Of a stretch of 64,000 bases of DNA, positions 1 through 8,498 are shown piece after piece. The stretch is from Kitasatospora sp. NA04385 (GTDB lineage: Bacteria; Actinomycetota; Actinomycetes; Streptomycetales; Streptomycetaceae): the NCBI RefSeq assembly GCF_013364235.1, contig NZ_CP054919.1, positions 349,276 through 413,275 of the forward strand, read 5' to 3'. Position 1 is the first letter of the stretch; every line of letters begins with the position of its first letter. The notes beneath the pieces were generated by a model, which worked only from the letters and a program-made list of their open reading frames with translations, was not told where the DNA came from and searched no databases. The translations under genes and the position numbers were made by a program.

Positions 1-552
1 GCCGTACTTCGAGTCCCACCGCCGGGCGTCGGCGGCGGCCTCCCGCAGTTCGGCGAGGTCGGCGGCGCCGACCCGGCCGCGGCCGCGATGGGCGGCATCG
101 TCGTCGGCGGGGGTGACCAGCCAGCGGGTGACCGGGGTGGCGAACGCGGAGACGGCGAAGCCCGTTCGGGTGAGGAAGTCGCGGCGGTCCACAGTGCTCC
201 AGAACGAAGTGGCGACGCGCACGGCGTCGGCGGGATCTCGCGGGAAATCCAACCCCACTGCAGCGTCGGGTGTCTGCGCATCCGCCATACCGATCTCCGC
301 CAACTGCACGGGCCGGCCCAGTCGTTCGCCGATCGCTCGGGCCAGCAGCCTGGGCACCGGCCAGTCGGGGACCATGCCCCGGCGGCACCAGTTCGCGACC
401 GAGGTGTGCGTGTAGTTGGTGGTCAGCCCGGCCTCAACGGCGAGCTGGTTCACCCGGTGGGCCAGCGATTTGTGGCTGGCCCCGTCGCACTTGTCGATCA
501 TCCGGGCCAGCGCGTCGTTCGGCGGCTTGGCCCGGCGGGTGGTCGACGCCAC
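1..552 (-). CDS. XRE-family regulator, NsdA-like (3' end outside window)
   Basis: The minus strand reads 184 codons from a GTG at 552 to the window edge with no stop, so the C-terminus is missing. The GTG is chosen because AGGGGG lies 7 nt upstream. Residues about 25-75 form a helix-turn-helix-like region (TSVANWCRRG). Residues 121-131 carry VDRRDFLTRTG followed by a short hydrophobic stretch, a Tat-like segment typical of the NsdA-like regulators of Streptomyces, which in the family usually lead into TPR repeats. Its role is inferred to be transcriptional control. It is divergent from the asparagine synthetase gene, and the shared 270-bp gap holds a repeated 11-mer. The exact family assignment is moderate. 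Confidence 0.75.
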   Translation of the reverse strand, partial: MASTTRRAKPPNDALARMIDKCDGASHKSLAHRVNQLAVEAGLTTNYTHTSVANWCRRGMVPDWPVPRLLARAIGERLGRPVQLAEIGMADAQTPDAAVGLDFPRDPADAVRVATSFWSTVDRRDFLTRTGFAVSAFATPVTRWLVTPADDDAAHRGRGRVGAADLAELREAAADARRWDSKYG

Positions 553-588
553 AGCGTCCCCCTCATCCGTCCGCGCGGCTCTGCACGG

Positions 589-623
589 AAGTCGTACGTG
601 ACTGGGCACGAGAAGTCGTACGT
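589..623. promoter_or_regulatory. Direct repeat AAGTCGTACGT x2, possible operator
   Basis: The 11-mer AAGTCGTACGT occurs at 589-599 and again at 613-623, 24 nt apart, so both copies face the same side of the helix. Each contains the palindrome CGTACG. The pair sits just upstream of the regulator start at 552 and about 200 nt before the asparagine synthetase, where a self-binding site would be expected. No binding protein is proven. The rest of 553-822 shows nothing else recognisable. Confidence 0.35.
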
Positions 624-822
624 CCGGCAGGCGACGCCGGATCACCGAGGGTATTGCCTTGGCTGCTCGCGGTGAACCGCTTTCGCGCGTTGTGCGCCCC
701 CTTGCGAGCCCTGCCCCGGCCCGGCCGGACGCGGTTGTCTGATGCCCCGGGCCTCCGCCGGGCCGGACCACAGACCGTCCGGCGGGGGCCTCCACCGATT
801 CACGCTCGGGGGTGACAACCAG

Positions 823-2586
823 ATGTGCGGAATCGCAGGACTGGCCGGCGCTGACGCCGCCCGCCACCAGACGACCGTCGCCGCGATGGGGATCGCTCAG
901 AGGCACCGCGGCCCCGACGGCACCCGGCACCTGATCTCGGCCGACGGCCGGGCGGTGCTGTCCATGAACACCCTGCTGATCGTCGACCCTGCCGCCCGGT
1001 CCGGCCCCTACGAGGACCCGGCCAGCGGCGTCGTCCTGACCTTCAACGGCGAGATCTACAACTACCGGCAGGTCGCCGCTGCCTGGGGCATCCCGCTGGA
1101 GCCCGGCGAGAGCGACGCCCACCTGGTGTTGCGGGCCTGGGCCAAGATGGGGCCGGCCTGCCTGGCCGCCTTGGACGGCATGTTCGCGCTGGCCGTCTAT
1201 GACCCGCGCGAGGGCCGGCTGTTCCTCGCGCGGGACCGGCTCGGCGAGAAGCCGCTCTACTGGCGCCTGGACGGCGGGCGGCTCGCGTTCGCCTCCGAGG
1301 TCACCACGCTGACCGGCTACGGCACCGCCCCGCTGGTCGTCCGCCCGGAGATGCTGAGCATCGAAACGCCGGCCGGCGTCGACACCCCGTTCCAGGGCAT
1401 CCAACTCCTCGCGCCGGCCACCTTGCTGGCCTTCGACGTCGCCACCGGTTCCCTGGCCCAGCAGACCTGGTGGGCGCTGGAGGGGCTTGAGCCCTGGCAG
1501 GGCGACTACCGCACCGCGCTCGCCCGTATCTCCACCCTGCTGGCCGACCGCGTCCCGCTGCGGTCACCCGGCTCCGACTTCGCGCTCCTGCTGTCGGACG
1601 GGCTCGACTCCTCCGTGCTGGCCTACTTGATGCACCCGCAGGTCTGCATCACGGTCCGCTACCCCGGCCAAGACCGCCTGGACGAGTCCGCGACCGCGGC
1701 CGTCGTCGCCCGCGACATCGGTGCCGAACTGATGGTGATCGAGCCGACCGCCCAGGACTTCGCCCGCGCACTGCCGGAGATCATGCACGCGCTGGACTAC
1801 CCGATGGGCAACGCGCCCACGTTCTCCGCGCACATGGCCTACCGGGCGATCGCCGAGCGGGGCATCCGGGTCGTGGTGGGCGGGCTGGGGCCGGACGAGT
1901 TCCTGATGGGCTACGTCCGCCACGTGCTGGTCCTGTTCGGACCGCAGGCGGTGCTGGGCGCCGGGCTGGAGTCCTACCGGCCGCTGGCCTCCAAGCTCCT
2001 GCACCCGGCCGGTGAGCCGCTGGAGCCGGCTGAGGCGATCGTCCGGCTCATCCTGCGCAGGCAGGATCCGGACGGGTGCCTTCGCGAGGTCGTCGCCGAC
2101 ACGCTCCGGCGGGCGAAAGGTGACCTGGCCCGGGGGCTGACGCTCGCGGGCCTGGCCACGGCCTGGCGCCCGCTGGTCATGACCAGCGACAAGCTGGCCT
2201 CCGTGTTCGCGCTGGAGCGGCGCTCGCCGTTCCCGGCACGGGACCTGGTCGAGTTCTGCTACCAGCTGCCCATCAAGCACAAGATCGGCGATCCGGCGGC
2301 CGGGAAGCGGATCCTGCGGGACGCGGCGAAGTCCCTCGGCCTGCCGCGGGAGGTCTGGGGCAGCCGGGACAAGCTCGGTTTCGCCTCCCCGGTCCCGAGC
2401 TGGCTGAGCGGCCCACTGGAGGGTTGGGCGACCGCGCAGATCAGCTCCGCTCTCGACCAGGCCCCGCGTTCGCTGCGGCCGCTGCTGGCCGGCGGACTGA
2501 GGCCCGGCGGGCGGTTCGACCGGACCCGGATGCAGTCGCTCATGGCCGCGTCCTGGTTCAACGACCATCCGGTGGCGGTGATATGA
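823..2586 (+). CDS. asnB: Asparagine synthetase (glutamine-hydrolysing) family protein
   Basis: This 587-aa protein begins MCGIAGL, so Cys2 becomes the N-terminal nucleophile of a class II glutamine amidotransferase domain after Met removal. RHRGPDG (about residue 26) and FNGEIYNY (about 80) are the glutaminase motifs. The synthetase half has the PPi loop SDGLDSS at about residue 257 and a C-terminal region ending in GSRDKLGFASPVP. In the family it makes asparagine, or another amide in biosynthetic clusters, from Asp, ATP and Gln. Start 823 is preferred over upstream codons because MCG must be N-terminal and GGGGGTGA precedes it. It is followed 28 nt later by a NUDIX gene. Whether it serves primary asparagine synthesis or an amidation step is open. 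Confidence 0.9.
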   Translation: MCGIAGLAGADAARHQTTVAAMGIAQRHRGPDGTRHLISADGRAVLSMNTLLIVDPAARSGPYEDPASGVVLTFNGEIYNYRQVAAAWGIPLEPGESDAHLVLRAWAKMGPACLAALDGMFALAVYDPREGRLFLARDRLGEKPLYWRLDGGRLAFASEVTTLTGYGTAPLVVRPEMLSIETPAGVDTPFQGIQLLAPATLLAFDVATGSLAQQTWWALEGLEPWQGDYRTALARISTLLADRVPLRSPGSDFALLLSDGLDSSVLAYLMHPQVCITVRYPGQDRLDESATAAVVARDIGAELMVIEPTAQDFARALPEIMHALDYPMGNAPTFSAHMAYRAIAERGIRVVVGGLGPDEFLMGYVRHVLVLFGPQAVLGAGLESYRPLASKLLHPAGEPLEPAEAIVRLILRRQDPDGCLREVVADTLRRAKGDLARGLTLAGLATAWRPLVMTSDKLASVFALERRSPFPARDLVEFCYQLPIKHKIGDPAAGKRILRDAAKSLGLPREVWGSRDKLGFASPVPSWLSGPLEGWATAQISSALDQAPRSLRPLLAGGLRPGGRFDRTRMQSLMAASWFNDHPVAVI

Positions 2587-2614
2587 CGGGCCGTCGGCTC
2601 ACTACGGTGAGGGA

Positions 2615-3070
2615 ATGGACTCCCAGACTCTCCCCGACGAGCCGTCCGCCGCCGAACCGCGCGGGGCCGAGCCGCGCGGGGCCGTCGCGATCATCACCAA
2701 CCGGCGCGGCGAGCTCCTGCTGCACCTGCGCGACGACATCGCCGGCATCGCCTGGCCCGATCACTGGAGCCTGCTGGGCGGCGGCTGCGACCCCGGCGAG
2801 GACCCGGCCGCAGCGATCGTCCGCGAACTCGACGAAGAGGCGGGCTTGGCCGTCGACGGCCTGGCCAAGCTCTTCGAGACGAAGGACAGCGTCGGCTCCG
2901 GCCAGACCATCACCTTCTTCGTCGGCACCTGGGACGGCGACGAGAGCGCCCTGCCGCTCGCGGAGGGCGTCAAGCTCCAGTTCTTCGCCTCCGAGCACCT
3001 GCCCGTCCTGACCATCCCGCCGTTCATCCGCCACGGCATCCACCGCTACCTCGCCGCCCGGCCCGCCTGA
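2615..3070 (+). CDS. NUDIX hydrolase
   Basis: This 151-aa protein has a NUDIX box at about residues 53-76: GGGCDPGE, then REL and EEAGL. The usual acidic residue before PGE is Asp instead of Glu. Family members hydrolyse nucleoside diphosphates linked to another group, using Mg2+ held by the REXXEE helix. The N-terminal 20 residues are Pro/Glu rich and probably unstructured. It lies between asnB and UDP-glucose dehydrogenase on the same strand with short gaps, so the three may be cotranscribed. A sugar-nucleotide substrate would fit the neighbour, but that is inference. Confidence 0.85.
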   Translation: MDSQTLPDEPSAAEPRGAEPRGAVAIITNRRGELLLHLRDDIAGIAWPDHWSLLGGGCDPGEDPAAAIVRELDEEAGLAVDGLAKLFETKDSVGSGQTITFFVGTWDGDESALPLAEGVKLQFFASEHLPVLTIPPFIRHGIHRYLAARPA

Positions 3071-3137
3071 CGCCCGTCCTCCGAGAGGGGCGGGGCGCCG
3101 GCCGGGCGGCTCCATCCCTTCCGGAAGGACACCGTTC

Positions 3138-4457
3138 GTGAAGCTCACCGTCATCGGCTGCGGCTACCTCGGCGCGACCCACGCCGCCGCGATGGCCGAA
3201 CTCGGCCACGAGGTCCTCGGCATGGACATCGACCCCGACAAGGTCGCCGCCCTGAACGCGGGCCGGGCCCCGTTCTTCGAGCGCGGCCTGGACGAGCTCC
3301 TGGCCAAGCACACCGCCAGCGGGCAGCTGCGGTTCACCGCCTCCTACGCGGAGACCGCCGCCTTCGCCGGCCTGCACTTCATCGGCGTCGGTACCCCGCA
3401 GAAGCCCGGCGAGATGGCCTACGACCTCGGCCCGCTGTTCTCCGCCGTCCGCCGGCTCGCTCCCCGCCTGACCGGCCCCGCCGTGATCGTCGGCAAGTGC
3501 ACCGTCCCGGTCGGCACCGCCCCGCAGGTGATCGACATCCTGCGCGAGTTCGCCCCCGCCGGCGACCAGGTCGAGGTCTGCTGGAACCCCGAGTTCCTGC
3601 GCGAGTCCCACGCGGTCGAGGACACCCTCCACCCCGACCGGATCGTCCTCGGCTTCACCGGCGAGAACACCCGGGCCGAAGCCGTGATCCGCCAGGCCTA
3701 CGGCAAGATCATCGAGTCCGGCACGCCGGTAATCGTCACCGACCTGGCCACCGCGGAGATGGTGAAGTCCGCCGCGAACGCCTTCCTCGCCACGAAGATC
3801 TCCTTCATCAACGCGATGGCCGAGGTGTGCGAGACCTCCGGCGCCGACGTCCAGCTGCTGGCCGAGGCCCTCGGGCACGACGCCCGAATCGGCCGCCGGG
3901 GCATGCGGCCCGGCCTCGGCTTCGGCGGCGGCTGCCTGCCCAAGGACATCCGCGGCTTCATGGCCCGCGCCGGCGAGCTCGGCGCCGACCAGGCCCTGAC
4001 CTTCCTGCGCGAGGTCGACGCGATCAACAACCGCCGCCGCGAGCGGATGGTCGACCTCGCCCGCGAACAACTGGACGGCATGATCAAGGGCAAGCGGATC
4101 ACCGTCTGGGGCGCCGCCTTCAAGCCCGGCACCGACGACACCCGGGACTCCCCCGCCCTCGCCGTCGCCCAGGCCCTGCACCAGGCCGGGGCCACCGTCA
4201 CCGTCTTCGACCCCAAAGCCCTCGACAACGCCCGCAAGGCCCACCCTCAGCTCGAATACGCCGATCACCCGATCGAGGCGGCCGACAACGCCGACCTACT
4301 GCTGCACCTGACCGAGTGGCCCGAGTTCACCCGCATCGACCCGGCCGACCTCGCCACCCGCGTCGCCGCCCCGCGGGTGATTGACGGCCGCGGCACCCTC
4401 AACCCCGCCCGCTGGCGGGCCGCCGGCTGGACCCACCGCACCCTCGGCCGCCCTTAG
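3138..4457 (+). CDS. ugd: UDP-glucose/GDP-mannose 6-dehydrogenase
   Basis: The 439-aa protein starts with a Rossmann motif (IGCGYLGATHAA, then acidic MDIDPDK) for NAD. The catalytic cysteine lies in FGGGCLPKDIRGF at about residue 266, and WNPEFLRE at about 152 is another family signature. A C-terminal UDP-binding domain follows (VWGAAFKPGTDDTRDSPAL). It oxidises a nucleotide-diphosphate sugar twice to the uronic acid for glycan or glycoside synthesis. A good RBS (CCGGAAGGAC) precedes the ATG. Length and motifs are complete. The exact sugar substrate cannot be told from sequence. Confidence 0.9.
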   Translation: MKLTVIGCGYLGATHAAAMAELGHEVLGMDIDPDKVAALNAGRAPFFERGLDELLAKHTASGQLRFTASYAETAAFAGLHFIGVGTPQKPGEMAYDLGPLFSAVRRLAPRLTGPAVIVGKCTVPVGTAPQVIDILREFAPAGDQVEVCWNPEFLRESHAVEDTLHPDRIVLGFTGENTRAEAVIRQAYGKIIESGTPVIVTDLATAEMVKSAANAFLATKISFINAMAEVCETSGADVQLLAEALGHDARIGRRGMRPGLGFGGGCLPKDIRGFMARAGELGADQALTFLREVDAINNRRRERMVDLAREQLDGMIKGKRITVWGAAFKPGTDDTRDSPALAVAQALHQAGATVTVFDPKALDNARKAHPQLEYADHPIEAADNADLLLHLTEWPEFTRIDPADLATRVAAPRVIDGRGTLNPARWRAAGWTHRTLGRP

Positions 4458-4524
4458 CGGGGACATCTGGCCAATTGGGGCCCCGAGACGGTCATTCGGC
4501 GCTCGGCGTCGCACACGCACTGCG

Positions 4525-4798
4525 AGGATGGTCCTGGCCGCCGCGTGGGTGGCCTCGGGACAGCGCCTTGTGCCCCGTGTCCGTGCGGGGCTGGCGGCTG
4601 TGGTGTCGGGGGGCCGTGGGAACATGCGCCCGCACCACCACGCTCCTTGGCAGCTCCACAGCACCACCCACAACGACCGGTTACCGCCATGGCACGCGCC
4701 GGCCTCCCAGTACACAACCAGGCGACCACTGAGTCCCACCCCGTCCACGCGCTGAGGGACCACCAGCCCTCCCCAGGAAAGAAAGTGACCTAATGTCA
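4525..4798 (+). repeat. CRISPR leader-like copy A
   Basis: About 275 nt here are nearly the same as 7805-8088 in front of the CRISPR array. Shared blocks include GGGCCGTGGGAACATGCGCC, TACACAACCAGGCGACCACT and GGAAAGAAAGTG followed by CCTAATGTCAC. No convincing gene lies in it; short ORFs on either strand lack ribosome sites. It ends directly at a lone CRISPR repeat. The 59 nt that separate leader B from its first repeat are absent here. I read it as a duplicated array leader. Confidence 0.7.
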
Positions 4799-4827
4799 CT
4801 GCTCCCCGCGCCCGCGGGGATGATGAG
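4799..4827 (+). CRISPR. Solitary CRISPR repeat
   Basis: The first 24 nt equal the array repeat found at 8148 onward (CTGCTCCCCGCG, then CCCGCGGGGATG). The last five nt, ATGAG, differ from the GCCCC of the array. No second copy follows at a 61-nt period, so this is a one-repeat relic or a spacerless array. An insertion-like element begins 13 nt later. Confidence 0.7.
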
Positions 4828-4900
4828 GATCCGCGAAATTGGCTCTGACCGAAGTTTCGTGAAGCCGCCCTGGCGAGCTTCATCGGGGTAGCGTGGCCGG

Positions 4901-5416
4901 GTGGCAGAGCTCGACTTCGTCGAACGAACCTTCGTGAACTTTCGCGACCACCTCTTCCCCGATGGCAGAGGTCACGGTTTCCGCTGGGTCGATCTGAAGT
5001 TCTTCCGGTTCGCGCGAGACTGCCAGGACCCGGACTTGCTCACCGCTGTTGTCGCGCATGAGCAGTTCCGTGACGACTACGCCGGAGGTGGTGTCGACCC
5101 CGACGGCCTCCGACACGGACCGTACTGGCTCAACGTGATCAGCCCCGACGAGTACCAGCCGGTCAGCCGCGACAGGACCGCGTTGGTGCTGGAGGAGTGG
5201 GTGAAGCAGTGCGGTGGCCTCCCGAACTCGCTGGAGGATGCACTCGATGCGACGCTCCGTGCGACGGTGAACTCGGCCGGCCGTCTCTACTGCCTCCGAG
5301 ACCTGGGCAGTGATGCCTTCCACGACTGGGGCGGCGTGCACGACGAGTTCCACGAGTTCGTTGCCATCGACGACGATCGGCAGGCCCTGACTCTCCTCGT
5401 TGCGGCTGATGACTGA
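4901..5416 (+). CDS. Hypothetical protein (passenger gene)
   Basis: A 171-aa acidic soluble protein starting VAELDFVERTFVNF from a GTG at 4901. No family was recognised. It is rich in Asp, Phe and Trp, has no signal peptide or membrane segment, and ends in a DDDRQALTLLVAADD-like tail. The ribosome site is weak, so the start is uncertain. It sits between the left inverted repeat and the transposase remnant, so it was probably carried in by the element. An immunity- or antitoxin-type role is possible but not supported by any motif I can name. Confidence 0.6.
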   Translation: MAELDFVERTFVNFRDHLFPDGRGHGFRWVDLKFFRFARDCQDPDLLTAVVAHEQFRDDYAGGGVDPDGLRHGPYWLNVISPDEYQPVSRDRTALVLEEWVKQCGGLPNSLEDALDATLRATVNSAGRLYCLRDLGSDAFHDWGGVHDEFHEFVAIDDDRQALTLLVAADD

Positions 5417-5427
5417 TCACGTGATCT

Positions 5428-6905
5428 TCATGGTCGGGTGAGGATCCGGATCCGGAGGAGTCGGAAGGAGGCCCGGCCGTACATGGCTCTTTTGAGTGTT
5501 TTGACCCGGTTCACGTTGCCTTCTGGTCGATCCAGTCCGGCAGGAGGGCACCGAGGCGGTTGGTCATCAGGTCGTGGAAGCAGCGGGCCAGGTCGTAAGC
5601 GCGGGCGATGTCCGGGCAGGCGATCCTGACGTCCAGCAACCTGTCCTGCTGGCGCTCGGTGAGGGTGCCGGTCGGCCGCGTGATCCAGGAGGTGATCCGG
5701 CGGGGGCTGGGGATGTCGGCGCGGACGGGTTCGGCGGTGCCCTCGCGCAGGGAGGCGACGTAGCGGCGCACAGCGAGGACGCTGCCCCGGTAGCCGCGTT
5801 CGGTGATCTCGCGGAACAGTTGCTGGGCGGTGGTGCACCCGGCGGTGAACCGGCTGTTCAGGTAGGGCTTGAACGGGTCGAGCAGCCCCTGCTTGCTCGC
5901 GCCGAACTCCCTTTCTGAGGCGAGGAGTTCGTCCAGCGGGGTGGTCTTGAAGCGGCGGACGGTCTTGCGGTCGAGCCCCAGGTGGCGGGCGATCGCACTG
6001 ATCGTGCACTTCTGGTCCAGCAGGCGGTGGACGTCCGCGCAGCGGTCGTGGGTGCGCTCGACGATCGGGGTGCGGGGCAGTTGCAGGACCGGCAGGTCGA
6101 TCGCCGGCGGCTCGGGAGGCACCTCCTGCTCGGCGTGTTTGCGCAGGCAGACGCGGTGCTGGTGGCAGGTCTTCTCGACCGCGGCGGACAGGTTCTGCAG
6201 CAGGTGCCAGCGGTCGGCGACCTCGGTCGCCTCCGGCACGGCCTCCTTGATCGCCCGGCTGTAGGCGCTGGCACGGTCGCGGCAGACGATCTCGGCACCG
6301 GGGTGCTCGCGCAGCCAGGCAGCGAAGGTCTCCGAGGTCCGGTCGGGCAGGACGTCGACGACGCGGCCCGTCTCGACGTCGACCAGCAGAGTGCCGTAGG
6401 TGCGGCCCCGGCGGAAGGCGAACTCGTCGACGCCCAGCACCCGCAGCGCTCGCTCGGGCACTTCGGGCGCTTCGAACAGCCCGAGCAGCCGGGTGCGGCC
6501 GACCGCGACGCTGAGCTTGCGGCACAGCCGCTCGCCCGCGCGGCCTCCGAGTTCGACGGCGACGGCCCGCAGCCACTCCTTCAGCCCGGTGCTGGAGCGC
6601 AGGTGACGCTCGCTCAGTCCCCGGACCTGCTCGACGAACGTCCGCCGACCGCACCGGAGACGGTCGCAGAAATACCGGAGCACGCGCAGCCGTATCAGCA
6701 ACTTCCGCCCTGCCAGAGGGCGTTCAGCCACCGTGCGCCAGTACGTGGAGTGGACCCGCCGCCCTCGGATCCCGCAATCCGGGCAGCGGACGGCTGGACC
6801 GCACGCGGCGACCTCGACCAGCACCAGGTCCAACCCGGCGGTCACCCGCTCCAGTTCAACATCGACTCCGGGGAACAGCACGTCTTCGATCGAATCGAGA
6901 GCCAC
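5428..6905 (-). pseudogene. ISL3-family transposase, internally deleted and frameshifted
   Basis: The minus strand encodes an ISL3 transposase: an N-terminal zinc-finger region (CPDCGIRGRRVHS), the catalytic VDEFAFRRG and CRDRASAYSRA stretches, and a helix-turn-helix (ISAIARHLGLDRKTVRRF). The main frame stops at 5511 after LLPDWIDQKAT. The conserved C-terminal end (EGNVNRVKTLKRAMYGRA) continues in another frame down to 5428. Roughly 40 codons that usually separate these blocks are missing, and the junction shifts frame, so the catalytic Glu of the VEG motif is out of frame. The start is taken as the GTG at 6905 (VALDSIEDVLFPG), where family members normally begin. An in-frame extension reaches an ATG at 7103. 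Confidence 0.8.
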
Positions 6906-7191
6906 GTCAAAGTCATCCCGAAGCGAAACGATCCTGCATTCACACCGACGACCTGGTGTGCCGCGATTTTCCAGGTAGATCCGTTCCCCACGGATCGCCA
7001 TCCGCAGCAGAGCCTGGGCCGCGACACCCGATCGGCAGAGTCCGGGGCTCCCGCCGTCATCAGGGCAACACATCGGGTTGAACGTGTTCAAATCTGATGC
7101 CATGATGAGGCGCTCTCGGTCGATCGGCCTGCCTTTTCATGCTGTCGGCCGGGTACGTTCGCGCACGTTGAACAGAACAGGACAGGTGGCC

Positions 7192-7701
7192 GTGTTCAAG
7201 AAGGCAACGCCGGTGCGTTGGCGGTGGGCTGTGCCCGTCGCCGTGGTCCTGATTGTGGTTCTGCTTGAGCCACTGACCTTGATCGCGGCAGGATGTGTCG
7301 GCTTGGTGCTGGGCGACCAGCGTCCCGACGAAGTCGTGGTCGGCCAGAACGACATGCTCGGAACCTGGAAGAACGGCTACGGCCTGACGCTGCACCTGGG
7401 ACCGGACCACCAGGCCGCCGCTGACGGCATTCCGGGCACGGCCCCGTGCGAACATGACGGCACTTGGATGTTCTACGTCCGCCGCGAATCCGGCGCCTTC
7501 GTCAGCGAACAGAGCGCCACAGAAGGGCAGGCGGCATCCGCCACCTTCGGGAAGTTGGTGGACTGCTACTTCGACCTGAGCGTCTTCCGCATCCACGGCG
7601 AATACGTCCTGTGCACCGTGGACGACCCGGGCAGCTACTGCACCGACCGCGAACTCCTGCACAAGACTCCCGAACCCAACACCCCTGCCGCCATGCCGTG
7701 A
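7192..7701 (+). CDS. Hypothetical membrane-anchored protein (passenger gene)
   Basis: About 169 aa starting VFKKATPVRWRWAV. Residues about 10-38 form one membrane segment (VVLIVVLLEPLTLIAAG), and the rest is predicted extracytoplasmic with several Cys (PCEHDGTW, VDCYFDL, VLCTVDDPGSYC). Another GTG at 7186 and an ATG at 7078 are in frame. The GTG at 7192 gives a spacing of about 5 nt from ACAGG. No family was recognised. It lies inside the right end of the ISL3-like element. Small Streptomyces exported proteins of this shape are common and uncharacterised. Confidence 0.6.
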   Translation: MFKKATPVRWRWAVPVAVVLIVVLLEPLTLIAAGCVGLVLGDQRPDEVVVGQNDMLGTWKNGYGLTLHLGPDHQAAADGIPGTAPCEHDGTWMFYVRRESGAFVSEQSATEGQAASATFGKLVDCYFDLSVFRIHGEYVLCTVDDPGSYCTDRELLHKTPEPNTPAAMP

Positions 7702-7804
7702 CCGAAGCCGGGCATGGCATCCCACGAAAAACGCCCCTGCACCGATCTCTGCAACTTGGACATTCCCAAAACTGCGGCCAGAGCCAAATTCAAAGAGCGC
7801 CATT

Positions 7805-8147
7805 AGGGTGGTCCGGCCGCCGCACGGGCGGCCTAGGGACAGTGCCTTGTTGCCCCGTGTCCGTGCGGGGCCGGCGGCTGTGGTGTCGGAGGGCCGTGGG
7901 AACATGCGCCCGCACCACCGCGCCCCTTGACACCTCCACAGCACCACCCACAACGACCGACCACCGCCACGGCACACGCCAGCCTCCCGGTACACAACCA
8001 GGCGACCACTGAGCCCCACCCCTTCCACGCGCTGAAGGACCACCAGCCCACCCTAGGAAAGAAAGTGGCCTAATGTCACCAATGCCCGAATCCTTGAAGC
8101 TGGTAAATTTCCGGCCCACCAGCACATAACACCGCAGGTCAACAAGA
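7805..8147 (+). promoter_or_regulatory. CRISPR leader (copy B)
   Basis: This gene-free stretch directly precedes the array and matches copy A at 4525-4798 up to the TAATGTCAC block (about 8089). The last 59 nt (8089-8147) are unique to this copy. They include the AT-richer GCTGGTAAATTT and CCGCAGGTCAACAAGA next to the first repeat, where I-E leaders hold adaptation signals and the array promoter. The flank 7702-7804 includes the right end of the ISL3-like element and has no gene. Confidence 0.65.
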
Positions 8148-8420
8148 CTGCTCCCCGCGCCCGCGGGGATGGCCCCAATCAGCTGACCGATGCCCAGCTC
8201 TCGCAGCGCTGCTCCCCGCGCCCGCGGGGATGGCCCCAGGCCGTCGGCGCCGCTGAGTTCGATCCAGCCCTGCTCCCCGCGCCCGCGGGGATGACCCCTG
8301 CACGGCGACGAAATCGCCGGCCAGCACCGTCTGCTCCCCGCGCCCGCGGGAATGACCCCGACCTCGCGGTACGCCTCGGGCTTCGACCGGTCTGCTCCCC
8401 GCGCCCGCGGGGATGGCCCC
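8148..8420 (+). CRISPR. Type I-E-like CRISPR array, 5 repeats, 4 spacers
   Basis: Five 29-nt repeats start at 8148, 8209, 8270, 8331 and 8392, an exact 61-nt period. The four spacers (8177-8208, 8238-8269, 8299-8330, 8360-8391) are all 32 nt. The repeat begins CTGCTCCCCGCG, has a CCCCGCG/CGCGGGG hairpin and ends GATGGCCCC. Repeats 3 and 4 vary (ATGACCCC; repeat 4 also has GGGAATG). Repeat length, hairpin and spacer size fit the actinobacterial type I-E repeat. The leader lies at the left, so transcription is to the right. No cas gene is in the window, so any interference proteins would be elsewhere. Spacers match nothing I noticed in the window. Confidence 0.95.
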
Positions 8421-8498
8421 TTACAAGTTCAGGTTGTGTAGCGGAGCAGGCTCGTTGTGGTGAGGCCGAAGTCGGAGGGAGGCGGGATCGGGACGGTG

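Larger units (their letters stand above)
4841..7785. mobile_element. ISL3-like element with two passenger genes
   Basis: The left end reads GGCTCTGACCGAAGTTTC. The right end, read inward on the other strand, is GGCTCTGGCCGCAGTTTT, with further partial matches, about 19 of 24 positions overall. The pentamer AAATT lies immediately outside both ends, as a short or eroded target duplication. Inside are an ISL3-family transposase remnant and two flanking genes of unknown function whose base composition looks less GC-rich than the surrounding DNA. ISL3 elements are known to start with GGCTCT-like inverted repeats and sometimes carry passengers. The boundaries are by eye. Confidence 0.5.

Noticed and set aside
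1564..2568. Minus-strand ORF opposite asnB
   Set aside because: Antisense shadow of a conserved gene.
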